DNA of 64,000 nt from Mesostigma viride. Taxonomy: Eukaryota; Streptophyta; Mesostigmatophyceae; Mesostigmatales; Mesostigmataceae. The stretch lies in the NCBI GenBank assembly GCA_009746045.1, contig RPFO01000406.1:3159701-3223700 (forward strand), read 5' to 3'. Shown here in pieces: positions 43,357 through 54,829 of the stretch (positions within the stretch are counted from its first letter, which is position 1; every line of letters starts with the position of its first letter). Made by a program: the position numbers and the translations under genes. The notes beneath the pieces were generated by a model. The model saw nothing but the letters and a program-made list of their open reading frames with translations. It ran no database searches and had not been told where the DNA came from.

Positions 43357-44122
43357 GGTTTTGCACAAGGCTACGTGTTACTAACCTTAATTACCTCCCC
43401 TGAAAGGAGTTCTGCCAAGGAAAACTGGGAGATATTCTGCCGTGTGTTAGCGCAACGAAGACTTCTTTTCGTAGGCACCACGATTCCTCCATTGCCCATT
43501 TGGCCTGCTGGAAAAGTGGAAACTCTTCCCTTGGCTTTTGTCAAAAGTTACTTTTATTACGAAGTTAAGACTTAAAAGTATGAACATTTGCACGTGGCAT
43601 CAGCCAGATTAACAACATCAATTTTGTCGAGGCCTGCTGGAATTTGGAAAGCGCCTGGTCCGACACATGAGGTACACCAGGGGTACACTCTACTCATTCA
43701 GTATGTAGTGTATTGTATGTACTTCCATCAGCCATCATGCCAGCATGGCATGGTGCCCCCCGGCCCCGGCCCCGTTTGTGTGCCCGACGTCAGAAGAAAT
43801 TCGATCACACTGTGCCAGCCCTGCATGACCCAACCCCGATGGGTGAGAGACGGGTAGCGAGTCGTGTCACTCGCGTGCACACAGGTCAAGGCACGACGGG
43901 AATATGTATAATGGAGTTACCACACGGGAATGCGTTGTTTGCTGACGGCAACGTAGGCCTCAAGCGGCACGGTTCCTTCCCTTGTGGAATTGTGGTGTAA
44001 GGCCGCAATGCGCTTGCAAGCGTGAGCAGTCGCCCTTTGTGGTCGACTGCGGCTGGAAACAAGGACAGGCAGTGTTGCGCGATCCCACGGGCTGCATGCT
44101 CGCGTAGTACCATTCACACATC
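43357..44122. promoter_or_regulatory. Divergent intergenic region between two host genes
   Basis: 766 bp separates the start codons of the zinc-finger gene (minus) and the mitochondrial-type gene (plus). No gene lies within it, so it probably carries both promoters and 5' UTRs. No clear TATA pair was identified. Confidence 0.5.
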
Positions 44123-46327
44123 ATGCAGCGCTTACGTCAATCTGCGGTGCGAGCTACGTGGGCTACAGGTGTTGAGAAATCTGTTCCTTTGATTGGAGAG
44201 TGGCACCGATATTGGTCTACCAAGTCAGGAGATGCGGGAGAAAAATCACCGCCGGCCTCGCCACGGTCCGATCCGAAAGGAAGAGGTCGTGGCAAGGCCG
44301 TGGAGCCCCCTGCCGCAGACAAGTCCTCCGCCGCTGGTTGGGTTGCCAAACCCTTCATTCCGCGCTCGGATGCTTCTGCCGGAAATGCGGGCATCCGAAA
44401 AGTTGGAGCTCCCTTCAGCTTGCCAAAGAAATTGCCGTCGGCCTCCGGCCCAGGTGCGGCCACTTCCAAGGATGACAATGCTGCGCCTCAGCCGATCACC
44501 GACCTAAAGTCCCGGCTAACGAGCGGCGACACCTCCCCTAAGAGGAGGGCCTTCGTGCTCCCTACCTCACTCGACCGGCTCGCGGTGGACACGCCCGACA
44601 AGCCGTCGGCGTTGGCCGCTTCTCAGCCCTCCAAGCCCCCCTCCGCCAAGACCAGCCTCAAGGTCCCCGAGAACCTCAAGTTGAACAACTCGCGGCTGGC
44701 GTTGCCAGAGCTCCCGTACGAGGAGGAGCAAGTGGAGGAAGTCGCATTTGACGACATTGACGCGCGGACAGGTGTCGACGCGGGGTTGGATGTGGACGAC
44801 TTTGCGGCCGACCTCGCCAGCCCCATTCCTGGCATCCGCACGGAGCGCCGGCAGCGGCCGCCCACCCGGCCACAGGTCTCCCCTCGCAAGGAGTCCGCTT
44901 CGCCCCGCAAGGACACACCATCGCCGTCCCCCTTGTCCTCCTCCCCTGCCCGGTCGGACAGCAAGGCGGCCGAGGCCAAGTCTAGCAAGGGGGGCCGTGC
45001 TGGACGCAAGGGCGGCGCAGCACCTGTCCCGGTGGATGAGCTGGTGGAGGGCGGCGTGGCAGAGGAGGAGGTTGCGGACGCGGACACGGCGGGCCGGTTG
45101 AGCACCAGCTCCGCGTTCGAGACGGACCACGCAGCCAAGAGCGCGCGCGCGCGGAGGAAGGCGGCGGCGTTCTCGCTACCGTCCGCCCTAGATGTGGACC
45201 CCGGCGCGTTCTATGTGGACCGGCTGGACCACCAGATACGGGTACGGGCTACGGCGGCTGCTGCTGCTGCTGCGGTTGCTGCTACTGCTACTGCTGGTGG
45301 TGCTGGTGCTGGTGCTGGTGCTGGTGCTGGTGCTGGTGCTGGTGCTGGTGCTGGTGCTGGTGCTGGTGCTGGTGCTGGTGCTGGTGCTGGTGCTGGTGCT
45401 GGTGCTGGTGCTGGTGCTGGTGCTGGTGCTGGTGCTGGTGCTGGTGCTGGTGCTGGTGCTGGTGCTGGTGCTGGTGCTGGTGCTGGTGCTGGTGCTGGTG
45501 CTGGTGCTGGTGCTGGTGCTGGTGCTGGTGCTGGTGCTGGTGCTGGTGCTGGTGCTGGTGCTCGTGCTGGTGCTCGTGCTGGTGCTCGTGCTGGTGCTGG
45601 TGATCCTGGTGCTGGTGCTGGTGCTGGTGCTGGTGCTGGTGCTGGTGCTGGTGCTGGTGCTGGTGCTGGTGCTGGTGCTGGTGCTGGTGCTGGTGCTGGT
45701 GCTGGTGCTGGTGCTGGTGCTGGTGCTGGTGCTGGTGCTGGTGCTGGTGCTGGTGCTGGTGCTGGTGCTGGTGCTGGTGCTGGTGCTGGTGCTCGTGCTC
45801 GTGCTGGTGCTGGTGCTGGTGCTGGTGCTCGTGCTGGTGCTGGTGCTGGTGCTGGTGCTGGTGCTGGTGCAGCTGGTGCTGGTGCTGGTGCTGGTGCTGG
45901 TGCTGGTGCTGGTGCTGGTGCTGGTGCTGGTGCTGGTGCTGGTGCTGGTGCTGGTGCTGGTGCTGGTGCTGGTGCTGGTGCTGGTGCTGGTGCTGGTGCT
46001 GGTGCTGGTGCTGGTGCTGGTGCTGGTGCTGGTGCTGGTGCTGGTGCTGGTGCTGGTGCTGGTGCTGGTGCTGCTGGTGCTGCTGGTGCCGCTGCTGGTG
46101 GTGGTGAGGCCACCGTTTAGACCACCGGATAGGGGTACCGGGGCGGGGGGGGGGGGGGGGGGGGGGGGGATAGGCCATGGGGGGGGGGATAGGCCATGTG
46201 GTTAGACCACCAGATATGAGGAACATCCATACCCCCCCCCCTTTTTAGTTTAATTTTTTCCAAAATTCACTCCACCAGATATGAGGTCACTGCGTGTGTG
46301 CGTGCGTGCATGCGTGAGGTCACTGTG

Positions 46328-46379
<52 letters not shown>

Positions 46380-46448
46380 TGAGGTCACTGTGTGCGTGCA
46401 TGTGTGCGTGCGCGCGTGCGTGCTTGCGTGCGTGCGCGCGTACGCGTG

Positions 46449-46484
<36 letters not shown>

Positions 46485-46651
46485 CCCGCCCGCCCGCCCG
46501 CCCGCCCGCCCGCCCGCCCGCCCGCCCGCCCGCCCGCCCGCCCGCCCGCCCGCCCGCCCGCCCGCCCGCCCGCCCGCCCGCCAGCCCGCCCGCCCGCCCG
46601 CCGCCCGCCTGCGTGCGTGCGTGAGTGCGTGCCTGTGTGCCTGCGTGCCTG

Positions 46652-46721
<70 letters not shown>

Positions 46722-49700
46722 CTGCGTGCCTGCGTGCCTGCGTTTCCGGAGGGATGGGTATAAATTCATGCGGTTGGGAGCACCTGCCAGATGCCAGGGT
46801 GGCCCGGCGAGGGGACGGGGGGCGGGAAAGGGAGGGGGGGCTAAGGGGTTGGTGTGGGATACTCTCTTTGCGGGAGTCTTTACTAAAAAATAAATACTTA
46901 TCAGGCCATGGGGTTGGGTTGATGGAGCCGCTGCCATATCACACATGTGCAAGCAGTGCCGTGCAAGCGGTGCGGTGGACTGGTGCTACATCGTACGCAT
47001 ACAAGCAAGCAGTGTGGTGGGTGCAGTGGCACCAGCGATTGTGTCAGGGGCAATGGGGCATGGGCCGTGGCACTTAGCGTGTTATTCGTGGTTTCCCCCC
47101 CGCGGCTGACAGCCTTCATCGTGGATGATGCGCTAAGAAATGCTCAGTAGGATGTTGGTAGGAGTGTGTTGTAGCTTGTGTGAGAAGGGTGTTTAGTGTT
47201 CGTGGGGGTGTGAATGTGGGTGGGGAAGCCAGGGTTGCTGCAGCACCCTTGGACACACCGCTGGGCTGTCTGTTGGCCAACTCTCGTGTAGGCTCACGAG
47301 CAATAACTGACATGCTTGCGTGTTGCATGTGCACCACTGCGTCGGTGCCTGCGCTGCCACGCACCTCCGGGGGGGTTACGTCTTCCTACTACCCGCCCCC
47401 GCTTGCCCCCCGCTCCCCACCATGTCTGCCCCCACTGCCTCCACCCTTGCTGCCCCTGCCTCGCTGCCCCTGTTGCGTCGCCCTTGTGCCTCGTGTCCCC
47501 CCCTGCGCCCGCCCCCGTCGCGTTTCGCTTGGCGTTGCCTGCCCACCGCTGCCTCCCTATTCTCCTGCCCCGCCGTCACGCCCCCTTTGTCCTGTGCCCT
47601 CCCCCTGTCCTGTGCGCCCACCCTGTCCTGTGCGCCCCCCGTTGCCGTGTGCCGCCCGCTTGTCCTGTGCCCCCCCTCGCCGTGTGCCAGCTGCAAGCGG
47701 ATCCCAACCTGGAGTCTGCGTCGCTGCTGTCGCCGATGCCGGATCCGTCCAAGTGGGAGCAGCGTGCGGTGGACCGCCCCTCCGCCTTCATCGTTGCGCA
47801 GCTGCACGAGAAGATCGCCGTGCACAAGGGGGAGCTGGTCGCGGACGATGGGCGCAGGTTCCACATCGACCTGCTGGGCGTGGAGGTGAGGCGAGGGCAT
47901 GCGGGGGGGGGACGTGAAGGCATTCGGGGGGTCAGGCGAAGCAGCGATGCTTGTTTGGGTGGGGGACGGGAGAGGAAGGCAAAGGAATGGATTGGACGGT
48001 CCTGGGGTTGGTGAGGTGAGCCATGCTAGTGGCATAGGACATGCGCCAGTCGACAATGACCTGTTGGGGGTGGAGGTGAGGTGCTGCGCCGCGGGTCCTG
48101 TGGGCGCGTGGGGTTGGGTGGGGTGGGGGGGAAGGAGGAAGAGGGGTTGGAAGTAGGAGATGTGGGAATCGACGGGATTGCATCCTGCTGTTCGATGCTG
48201 ACCAGTGGTCTCTCAGAGTGCTGATGTCAGCAGTGCCCATAGCTGAGTGATGATGTCAGCGGTGCCCACTGCTGTTGTCGGCTGCAGCGGTACCTGTTGG
48301 CCGAGGTGTTGTGCCGTACCTGTTTGCGGAGGTGTCATTGTACCTGTTGGCGGAGGTGTTGTGCGTACCTGTTGGCGGAGGTGTTGTGCTGTACCTGTTG
48401 GCGGAGGTGTTGTGTGGGCGGCTTGAGTGCACACGCGTTGTCGGTGGCGGCCGTGCAGGGAAGCCTGCCTTGCGGCCCCTTGTCCGCTACGAGGGGAACT
48501 AGGCAGCTCGCCCGCGGGATGGCCCTCCAGGGGGGTGGCCCGCCCGTAACCAGCCCTCCCGCGCTACGTGGCCGGCGCATGAGATACCTTACCAGATCTT
48601 GGTAGCATGCAATATACGAGCGTGGAGCACCGGCGCATGAGATACCTTACCCGATCTTGGTAGCATGCAATATACGAGCGTGGAGCACCGGCGCATGAGA
48701 TACCTTACCAGATCTTGGTAGCATGCAATATACGAGCGTGGAGCACCGGCGCATGAGATACCTTACCAGATCTTGGTAGCATGCAATATACGAGCGTGGA
48801 GCACCGGCGCATGAGATACCTGACCAGATCTTGGTAGCATGCAGTATACGAGCGTGGAGCACCGGCGCATGAGATACCTTACCAGATCTTGGTAGCATGC
48901 AATATACGAGCGTGGAGCACCGGCGCATGAGATACCTTACCAGATCTTGGTAGCATGCAATATACGAGCGTGGAGCACCGGCGCATGAGATACCTTACCC
49001 GATCTTGGTAGCATGCAATATACGAGCGTGGAGCACCGGCGCATGAGATACCTTACCAGATCTTGGTAGCATGCAATATACGAGCGTGGAGCACCGGCGC
49101 ATGAGATACCTTACCCGATCTTGGTAGCATGCAATATACGAGCGTGGAGCACCGGCGCATGAGATACCTTACCAGATCTTGGTAGCATGCAATATATGAG
49201 CGTGGAGCACCGGCGCATGAGATACCTTACCAGATCTTGGTAGCATGCAATATACGAGCGTGGAGCACCGGCGCATGAGATACCTTACCCGATCTTGGTA
49301 GCATGCAATATATGAGCGTGGAGCACCGGCGCATGAGATACCTTACCAGATCTTGGTAGCATGCAATATACGAGCGTGGAGCACCGGCGCATGAGATACC
49401 TTACCCGATCTTGGTAGCATGCAATATACGAGCGTGGAGCACCGGCGCATGAGATACCTTACCAGATCTTGGTAGCATGCAATATACGAGCGTGGAGCAC
49501 CGGCGCATGAGATACCTTACCAGATCTTGGTAGCATGCAATATACGAGCGTGGAGCACCGGCGCATGAGATACCTTACCCGATCTTGGTAGCATGCAATA
49601 TACGAGCGTGGAGCACCGGCGCATGAGATACCTTACCAGATCTTGGTAGCATGCAATATACGAGCGTGGAGCACCGGCGCATGAGATACCTTACCAGATC

Positions 49701-52700
49701 TTGGTAGCATGCAATATACGAGCGTGGAGCACCGGCGCATGAGATACCTTACCAGATCTTGGTAGCATGCAATATACGAGCGTGGAGCACCGGCGCATGA
49801 GATACCTTACCAGATCTTGGTAGCATGCAATATACGAGCGTGGAGCACCGGCGCATGAGATACCTTACCCGATCTTGGTAGCATGCAATATACGAGCGTG
49901 GAGCACCGGCGCATGAGATACCTTACCAGATCTTGGTAGCATGCAATATACGAGCGTGGAGCACCGGCGCATGAGATACCTTACCCGATCTTGGTAGCAT
50001 GCAATATACGAGCGTGGAGCATGCTTACACACGCAACTTGGTAGCCAGCACAGGAGATGGGGGCCGCAAAAGAAGACACGGTAGTAATAGTAGTGTCATG
50101 ATTGACTACACGCTAGTAATAGTGTCATGATTGACTACACGCTAGTAATAGTAGTGTCATGATTGACTACACGCTAGTAATAGTGTCATGATTGACTACA
50201 CGCTTGTAATAGTGTCATGGTTTACTACACGCTAGTAATAGTGTCATGATGTACTACATGACAACGCTTAGCCTCAACTCCTGGCCCTTCCCCCCCGGCT
50301 CCGCACGCCCACTCTGCGTGCTTCCCCCCTCCAACGCGAGGACAACCAAAGACCCCACCAAAAGGATCCACCCCTCCAGGGCCTTACCCCTCCTACCACT
50401 CTCCCCGGCTATATCCCTTATATAGTCCTCCCAGAGACCCCCCCGGCCACACCCTTGGCGTTACCTATCCTACAATCCTCTCCGGCTAAGCCCCTCTGAC
50501 ACCCCTCGTACAACCCCCCACGGCCACCCCGCTTGCGTTGGCAGGCGTACATGGATGCCCAGGTGGAGGCGGCACGGGCGATCGAGATGCCTCTGCTGGA
50601 TGCCAACGCGCGTGCCGCACCGGGAGGGGAGGACGAGCAGGCGCTGAACGCGATCGCGGACACGGTGCCGCGGGACAGCGCCGCGCGTCCCACGGTGGAC
50701 AAGTACCTGACCACCATCACGGTGGGTGGGCGCGCCTCGCTATGTACCCACCATGCTTCTTGTACCTGACCGCCATCATGGTGGGTGGATGATGGATGGC
50801 TACACTGTGGTGTGGCGTCATGGCAAGCAGCAAATAGTTAAGTCAATGCGGCCGAGGGCCGAGGGCCGAGGGCCGGTGTTCTGAAGAATGACTCCCATGT
50901 TGGTGTATGTTCATGTGGACCTCACCACCATCATGATGGTGTATGTTCATGTGGACCTCACCACCATCATGTTGGTGTATGTTCATGTGGACCTCACCAC
51001 CATCATGTTGGGTGGGCACTCACTGGGCACTATGTTGGTGTATGTTCATGTGGACCTCACCACTATCATGTTGGTGTATGTTCATGTGGACCTCACCACC
51101 ATCATGTTGGGTGGGCACTCACTGGGCACTATGTTGGTGTATGTTCATGTGGACCTCACCACCATCATGTTGGTGTATGTTCATGTGGACCTCACCACCA
51201 TCATGTTGGTGTATGTTCATGTGGACCTCACCACCATCATGTTGGTGTATGTTCATGTGGACCTCACCACCATCATGGTGGTGTATGTTCATGTGGACCT
51301 CACCACCATCATGTTGGTGTATGTTCATGTGGACCTCACCACCATCATGTTGGGTGGGCACTCACTGGGCACTATGTTGGTGTATGTTCATGTGGACCTC
51401 ACCACTATCATGTTGGTGTATGTTCATGTGGACCTCACCACCATCATGTTGGGTGGGCACTCACTGGGCACTATGTTGGTGTATGTTCATGTGGACCTCA
51501 CCACCATCATGTTGGTGTATGTTCATGTGGACCTCACCACCATCATGTTGGTGTATGTTCATGTGGACCTCACCACCATCATGTTGGTGTATGTTCATGT
51601 GGACCTCACCACCATCATGGTGGGTGGGCACTCACTGGGCACCATGTTGGTGTATGTTCATGTGGACCTCACCACCATCATGGTGGGTGGGCACTCACTG
51701 GGCACTATGTTGGTGTATGTTCATGTGGACCTCACCACCATCATGGTGGGTGGGCACTCACTGGGCACCATGTTGGTGTATGTTCATGTGGACCTCACCA
51801 CCATCATGTTGGGTGGGCACTCACTGGGCACCATGTTGGTGTATGTTCATGTGGACCTCACCACCATCATGTTGGTGTATGTTCATGTGGACCTCACCAC
51901 CATCATGTTGGTGTATGTTCATGTGGACCTCACCACCATCATGTTGGGTGGGCACTCACTGGGCACTATGTTGGTGTATGTTCATGTGGACCTCACCACC
52001 ATCATGTTGGTGTATGTTCATGTGGACCTCACCACCATCATGTTGGTGTATGTTCATGTGGACCTCACCACCATCATGGTGGGTGGGCACTCACTGGGCA
52101 CTATGTTGGTGTATGTTCATGTGGACCTCACCACCATCATGTTGGTGTATTCTGATCAGGCACTCCGCAAAGGTGAAAACCATTTGCGTTTAGTGCCGGG
52201 CCGCGGAAAACGCGGAAAAACGCGATCTGCAAATGAATCCGACCGGAATCGAACTGGGGACCTCTCGCACCAATTTTGCTGACTATAGGACGGACGTCTC
52301 CGGTTACCATGGCATCGCCAACTTACACCTACAGTCATCCGCAAAAGTTCTCCTGTCCGGGGAGTGATGCAAGCCTTTCGGATTTGGTACTAGATAAATC
52401 ACTCGAGATCTGTGTGTAGGAGTACTACACACGTGTCTGCACGCGATACTTGTTCAGTCTCGCACCGTGAGACGGGCTGAACACGGCTGAATCCTTCTTG
52501 TAGTAGAAGGGGGCGTAGCCGGTACTATCGAAATCAGCCAAGCGTATATTCTGATCAGGCACTCCGCAAAGGTGAAAACCATTTGCGTTTAGTGCCGGGC
52601 CGCGGGTGTATGTTCATGTGGACCTCACCTCACCACCATCATGTTGGTGTATGTTCATGTGGACCTCACCACCATCATGGTGGGTGGGCACTCACTGGGC

Positions 52701-53569
52701 ACTATGTTGGTGTATGTTCATGTGGACCTCACCACCATCATGGTGGGTGGGCACTCACTGGGCACTATTGTGGCTTGTGGGAATCCATGAGCGCTTCTAC
52801 GTTTGGGCACCTTGCTGCTTGTAAACCGCGTAGCAAAATTGTTACTTCCACCTCCTCGTGTCCATATCCATAAATGGGTCGGAGTGGGGCTACCAAGAGG
52901 CTCACGCACCGCATTGGCAGGCGGGCACATCGTGGTGCCGGTGTGCACCGCGGAATACGGGCTTGGTGGGATGGTGACGTCGCGGCTGGCCAAGTATATC
53001 CATGGGGTTGCCCCTCACCCCGTGTGCGCTCGCTGGTTGCTGGCGTCCATGCCATCGGTGAACTCACGTGTCGTTTGGTGGCCTTACCATCCTGCAACGC
53101 GGTGTACGTGTACTTGATGCCGCCTTGGCGTCATGCTGCCTTACACTCAATGCGGCCTGCACATTTCAGAACAATGTGAGCCGCTTGTGTTTTTGATGCT
53201 GTCTCACGCATGGCTTTGCCTCACACCTGATGCTGTGGCTGCGTTGCCCCACACTTAATGCTGCCTTGCCCCACGCCTACCTCTGCGCGCTCCCCACAGA
53301 ACAACGGCAGCTGGAGCAATGAGCAGAAGAAGCGCTTCATGCGGCAGGTCGTCAAGTTCTTTGCGCTCGACGAGGAGGAGGTGGTCGCAGCACTGCCTGT
53401 GTCCCCGCGCCCACCGGTTGCCCGGTTCATGGACCTGCTGAGGCAGCGCGAGGCAGCGGCACGGCCCACGACGCTGGTGGAGCCTGACGGTAGGAAACTG
53501 AGGCCTCATGCGGTACCGGCCGATTTCTGTTCCGCGGTGCCTGCCAGTTCACCGCCAGCTGCCAGTTAA
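44123..53569 (+). CDS. Probable mitochondrial protein of unknown function, four exons
   Basis: Exons 44123-45241, 47691-47885, 50545-50721 and 53300-53569, all phase 0, total 1,761 nt (586 residues). The N-terminus MQRLRQSAVRATW ... HRYWSTKS looks like a mitochondrial presequence. Residues 40-340 are low-complexity Ser/Pro/Lys/Ala-rich with acidic patches (YEEEQVEEVAFDDIDA). Exon 1 ends DHQIR at donor GTACGG. Exon 2 encodes MPDPSKWEQRAVDRPSAFIV and KIAVHKGELVADDGRRFHID. Exon 3 is helical (AYMDAQVEAARAIEMPLL), and exon 4 holds NNGSWSNEQKKRFMRQVVKF. No family recognised; a mitoribosome or respiratory-complex subunit would be a guess. Its introns hold more than 4 kb of satellite DNA. The last exon may instead end at a GTAGGA donor near 53490. 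Confidence 0.6.
45290..46100 (+). repeat. GGTGCT hexanucleotide array in intron 1
   Basis: About 800 bp of GGTGCT with scattered GCTCGT variants, starting some 50 bp after the exon 1 donor. Because the unit is six bases, exon 1 reads straight through into a Gly-Ala repeat if the intron is kept, up to a stop at 46118-46120. Confidence 0.9.
46143..46740 (+). repeat. Poly-G run and GCGT / CCTG / CCCG / CGTG tetranucleotide arrays
   Basis: A G-run at 46143-46169 is followed by GTGC repeats, then CCTG (46447-46484), CCCG (46485-46600) and GTGC again (46650-46725). All lie in intron 1 of the mitochondrial-type gene. Confidence 0.85.
48567..50019 (+). repeat. 58-bp minisatellite, about 25 copies (intron 2)
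   Basis: The unit starts ACCGGCGCATGAGATACC and contains the near-palindrome TACCAGATCTTGGTA. Copies differ mainly at one base (ACCAGATC versus ACCCGATC), with rare TATATGAG for TATACGAG. Copies are otherwise almost identical. Confidence 0.95.
50085..50262 (+). repeat. 29-bp tandem repeat (intron 2)
   Basis: About six units containing CTAGTAATAGTGTCATGATTG and ACTACACG, with an optional extra AGT triplet. Confidence 0.8.
50893..52149 (+). repeat. Composite 36-bp / 27-bp minisatellite (intron 3)
   Basis: 36-bp units (ATGTTGGTGTATGTTCATGT plus GGACCTCACCACCATC) alternate irregularly with 27-bp GGTGGGCACTCACTGGGCAC inserts. Both lengths are multiples of three, so long meaningless frames stay open. 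The array resumes at 52607-52769 after a SINE insertion. Confidence 0.95.
52150..52546 (-). mobile_element. tRNA-derived SINE, long form, inside the minisatellite
   Basis: The minus strand contains the SINE body (GTCAGCAAAATTGG, GGTCCCCAGTTCGATTCCGG) preceded by about 200 bp not present in the short copy at 36.7 kb but shared with 53898-54249. The minisatellite lies on both sides. Confidence 0.7.
52547..52606 (-). mobile_element. Truncated second SINE 3' end
   Basis: Repeats the first 59 bases of the neighbouring SINE copy as read on the plus strand (ATTCTGATCAGGCACTCCGC to GGGCCGCGGG). It is cut where the minisatellite resumes, suggesting a local duplication. Confidence 0.65.
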
Positions 53570-53897
53570 TGGTGGAGCCTTCCAGTGATGTCTTAGTGTC
53601 ACAGGGAGAGGCGGTTGCACATGTTTCCATGCCCTGCTTTGAACGAGCATCATAGTATGATCGCCAGTTGCAAGTTTTCTATTCCTCTTGAATTCAACCC
53701 CTTCAGGAGTAGTTGGATGCTGAAATTCTAAGTAAGTAAGTAAGTAAGTAAGTAAGTGAACATGCACTGAAGGCATGTTACGGAGTACCCGATGAGGTAC
53801 TTTTCTATGCGGATACTTAACCTGCGAACTCGCCCAGGTCTGGAGTTGCAGATAGCAACTCCGCGTCATCCGGACTATCCAAGACGACTGTATGCTC
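53570..53897. other. 3' flank of the mitochondrial-type gene
   Basis: Contains a TAAG tetranucleotide run (about 53730-53757). No coding frame is supported. Confidence 0.45.
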
Positions 53898-54257
53898 AAC
53901 AAGGTTCCAGCCGTGTTCAGCCCGTCTCACGTTGCGAGACTGAACAAGTCTCGCGTGCAGACACGTGTGTAGAACTCCTACACACACAGATCTCGAATGA
54001 TTTATCTAGTACCAAATCCGAAAGGCTTGCATCACTCCCCGGAAAGGAGAACTTTTGCGGATGACTGTAGGTGTAAGTTGGCGATGCCCTAGGATCCGGA
54101 GACGTCCGTCCTGTAGTCAGCAAAAGTTGGTGCGAGAGGTCCCCAGTTCGATTCCGGTCGGATTCATTTGCAGATCGCGTTTTTCCGCGTTTTCCGCGGA
54201 CCGGCACTGAACGCAAATGGTTTTCACCTTTGCGGCGTGCCAAATCAGAGTATGCTC
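53890..54257 (+). mobile_element. tRNA-derived SINE, long form, with 8-bp TSD
   Basis: GTATGCTC occurs at 53890-53897 and 54250-54257. The 352-bp element between them matches 52150-52500 in inverted orientation. A-box-like TAGTCAGCAAAAG lies at about 54113 and B-box-like AGTTCGATTCC at 54145-54155. Confidence 0.7.
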
Positions 54258-54829
54258 GGCCATGATGACGGGGCCATGATGACGGGTGCGGGGGTAGGTT
54301 GCATGCTAACCCCCGATAGCGCAGGAGAATATAAAGGCTTCTCCTGGAGCCTGAAAATTCTATGGACCTATTCCATTGGCGGAGCCAGGGACGACAATGG
54401 GGTAATGGCAAGCTCATGCAATTTTTTTTGTACTCTGGGATGCCTTTTACTAGTTGATCAAGTCAGGTAGACACAGGCTATACTTAGCGTACCCGTGTCG
54501 TATGTGGTTATACCCGTGGTAAACCTTGAGACAGCTATGGTTGCTCATGTGATCCACGGCTGAGCACTTGGCACAATTATAGCTGCAGGTGTTACCACAT
54601 GTAATAGTAGGTTCAGTAGTTTGTTGGCATCTACAGAAGGCCAAGAGCATCAGTTCACTATCAGCTTGTGCTGTCTGACTGGGTCACATGTTAGTCGACT
54701 GGGCCACATGTTCGTGCCTCCCCAACGAGAGCACGAGTTTAATGAACATGTTCGCGCATGCACTAAATTAAATTAAATTAAATTATAACATGACTCCGTT
54801 GGGAGATCATGTAGCACATATTCCTTGCT
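54258..54829. other. Spacer with two stem-loop tail copies
   Basis: 54718-54731 is a decayed CTCCCCAACGAGAG copy (plus). 54794-54805 is CTCC-CAAC-GGAG on the minus strand with an AATTT pentamer tail (54762-54786). No gene seen. Confidence 0.5.

Noticed and set aside
44123-46120. 665-residue frame ending in a Gly-Ala repeat, taken as one gene product
   Set aside because: A GTACGG donor after DHQIR keeps phase 0 with the CAG acceptor at 47691, and the GGTGCT array has six-base periodicity, so the repeat is intronic. Exon 1 alone is kept as coding.
48567-50019. CRISPR-like array
   Set aside because: The 58-bp units are directly contiguous with no unique spacers and the context is a eukaryotic intron; it is a minisatellite.
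50888-52282. 464-residue repetitive frame (VYVHVDLTTIM repeats)
   Set aside because: The frame is open only because the 36- and 27-bp minisatellite units are multiples of three; a second frame over the same DNA is also open. It lies between exons 3 and 4 of a host gene.
52200-52300. tRNA gene
   Set aside because: B-box-like AGTTCGATTCC is present, but no full cloverleaf can be formed, and the sequence recurs as part of a TSD-flanked SINE family.
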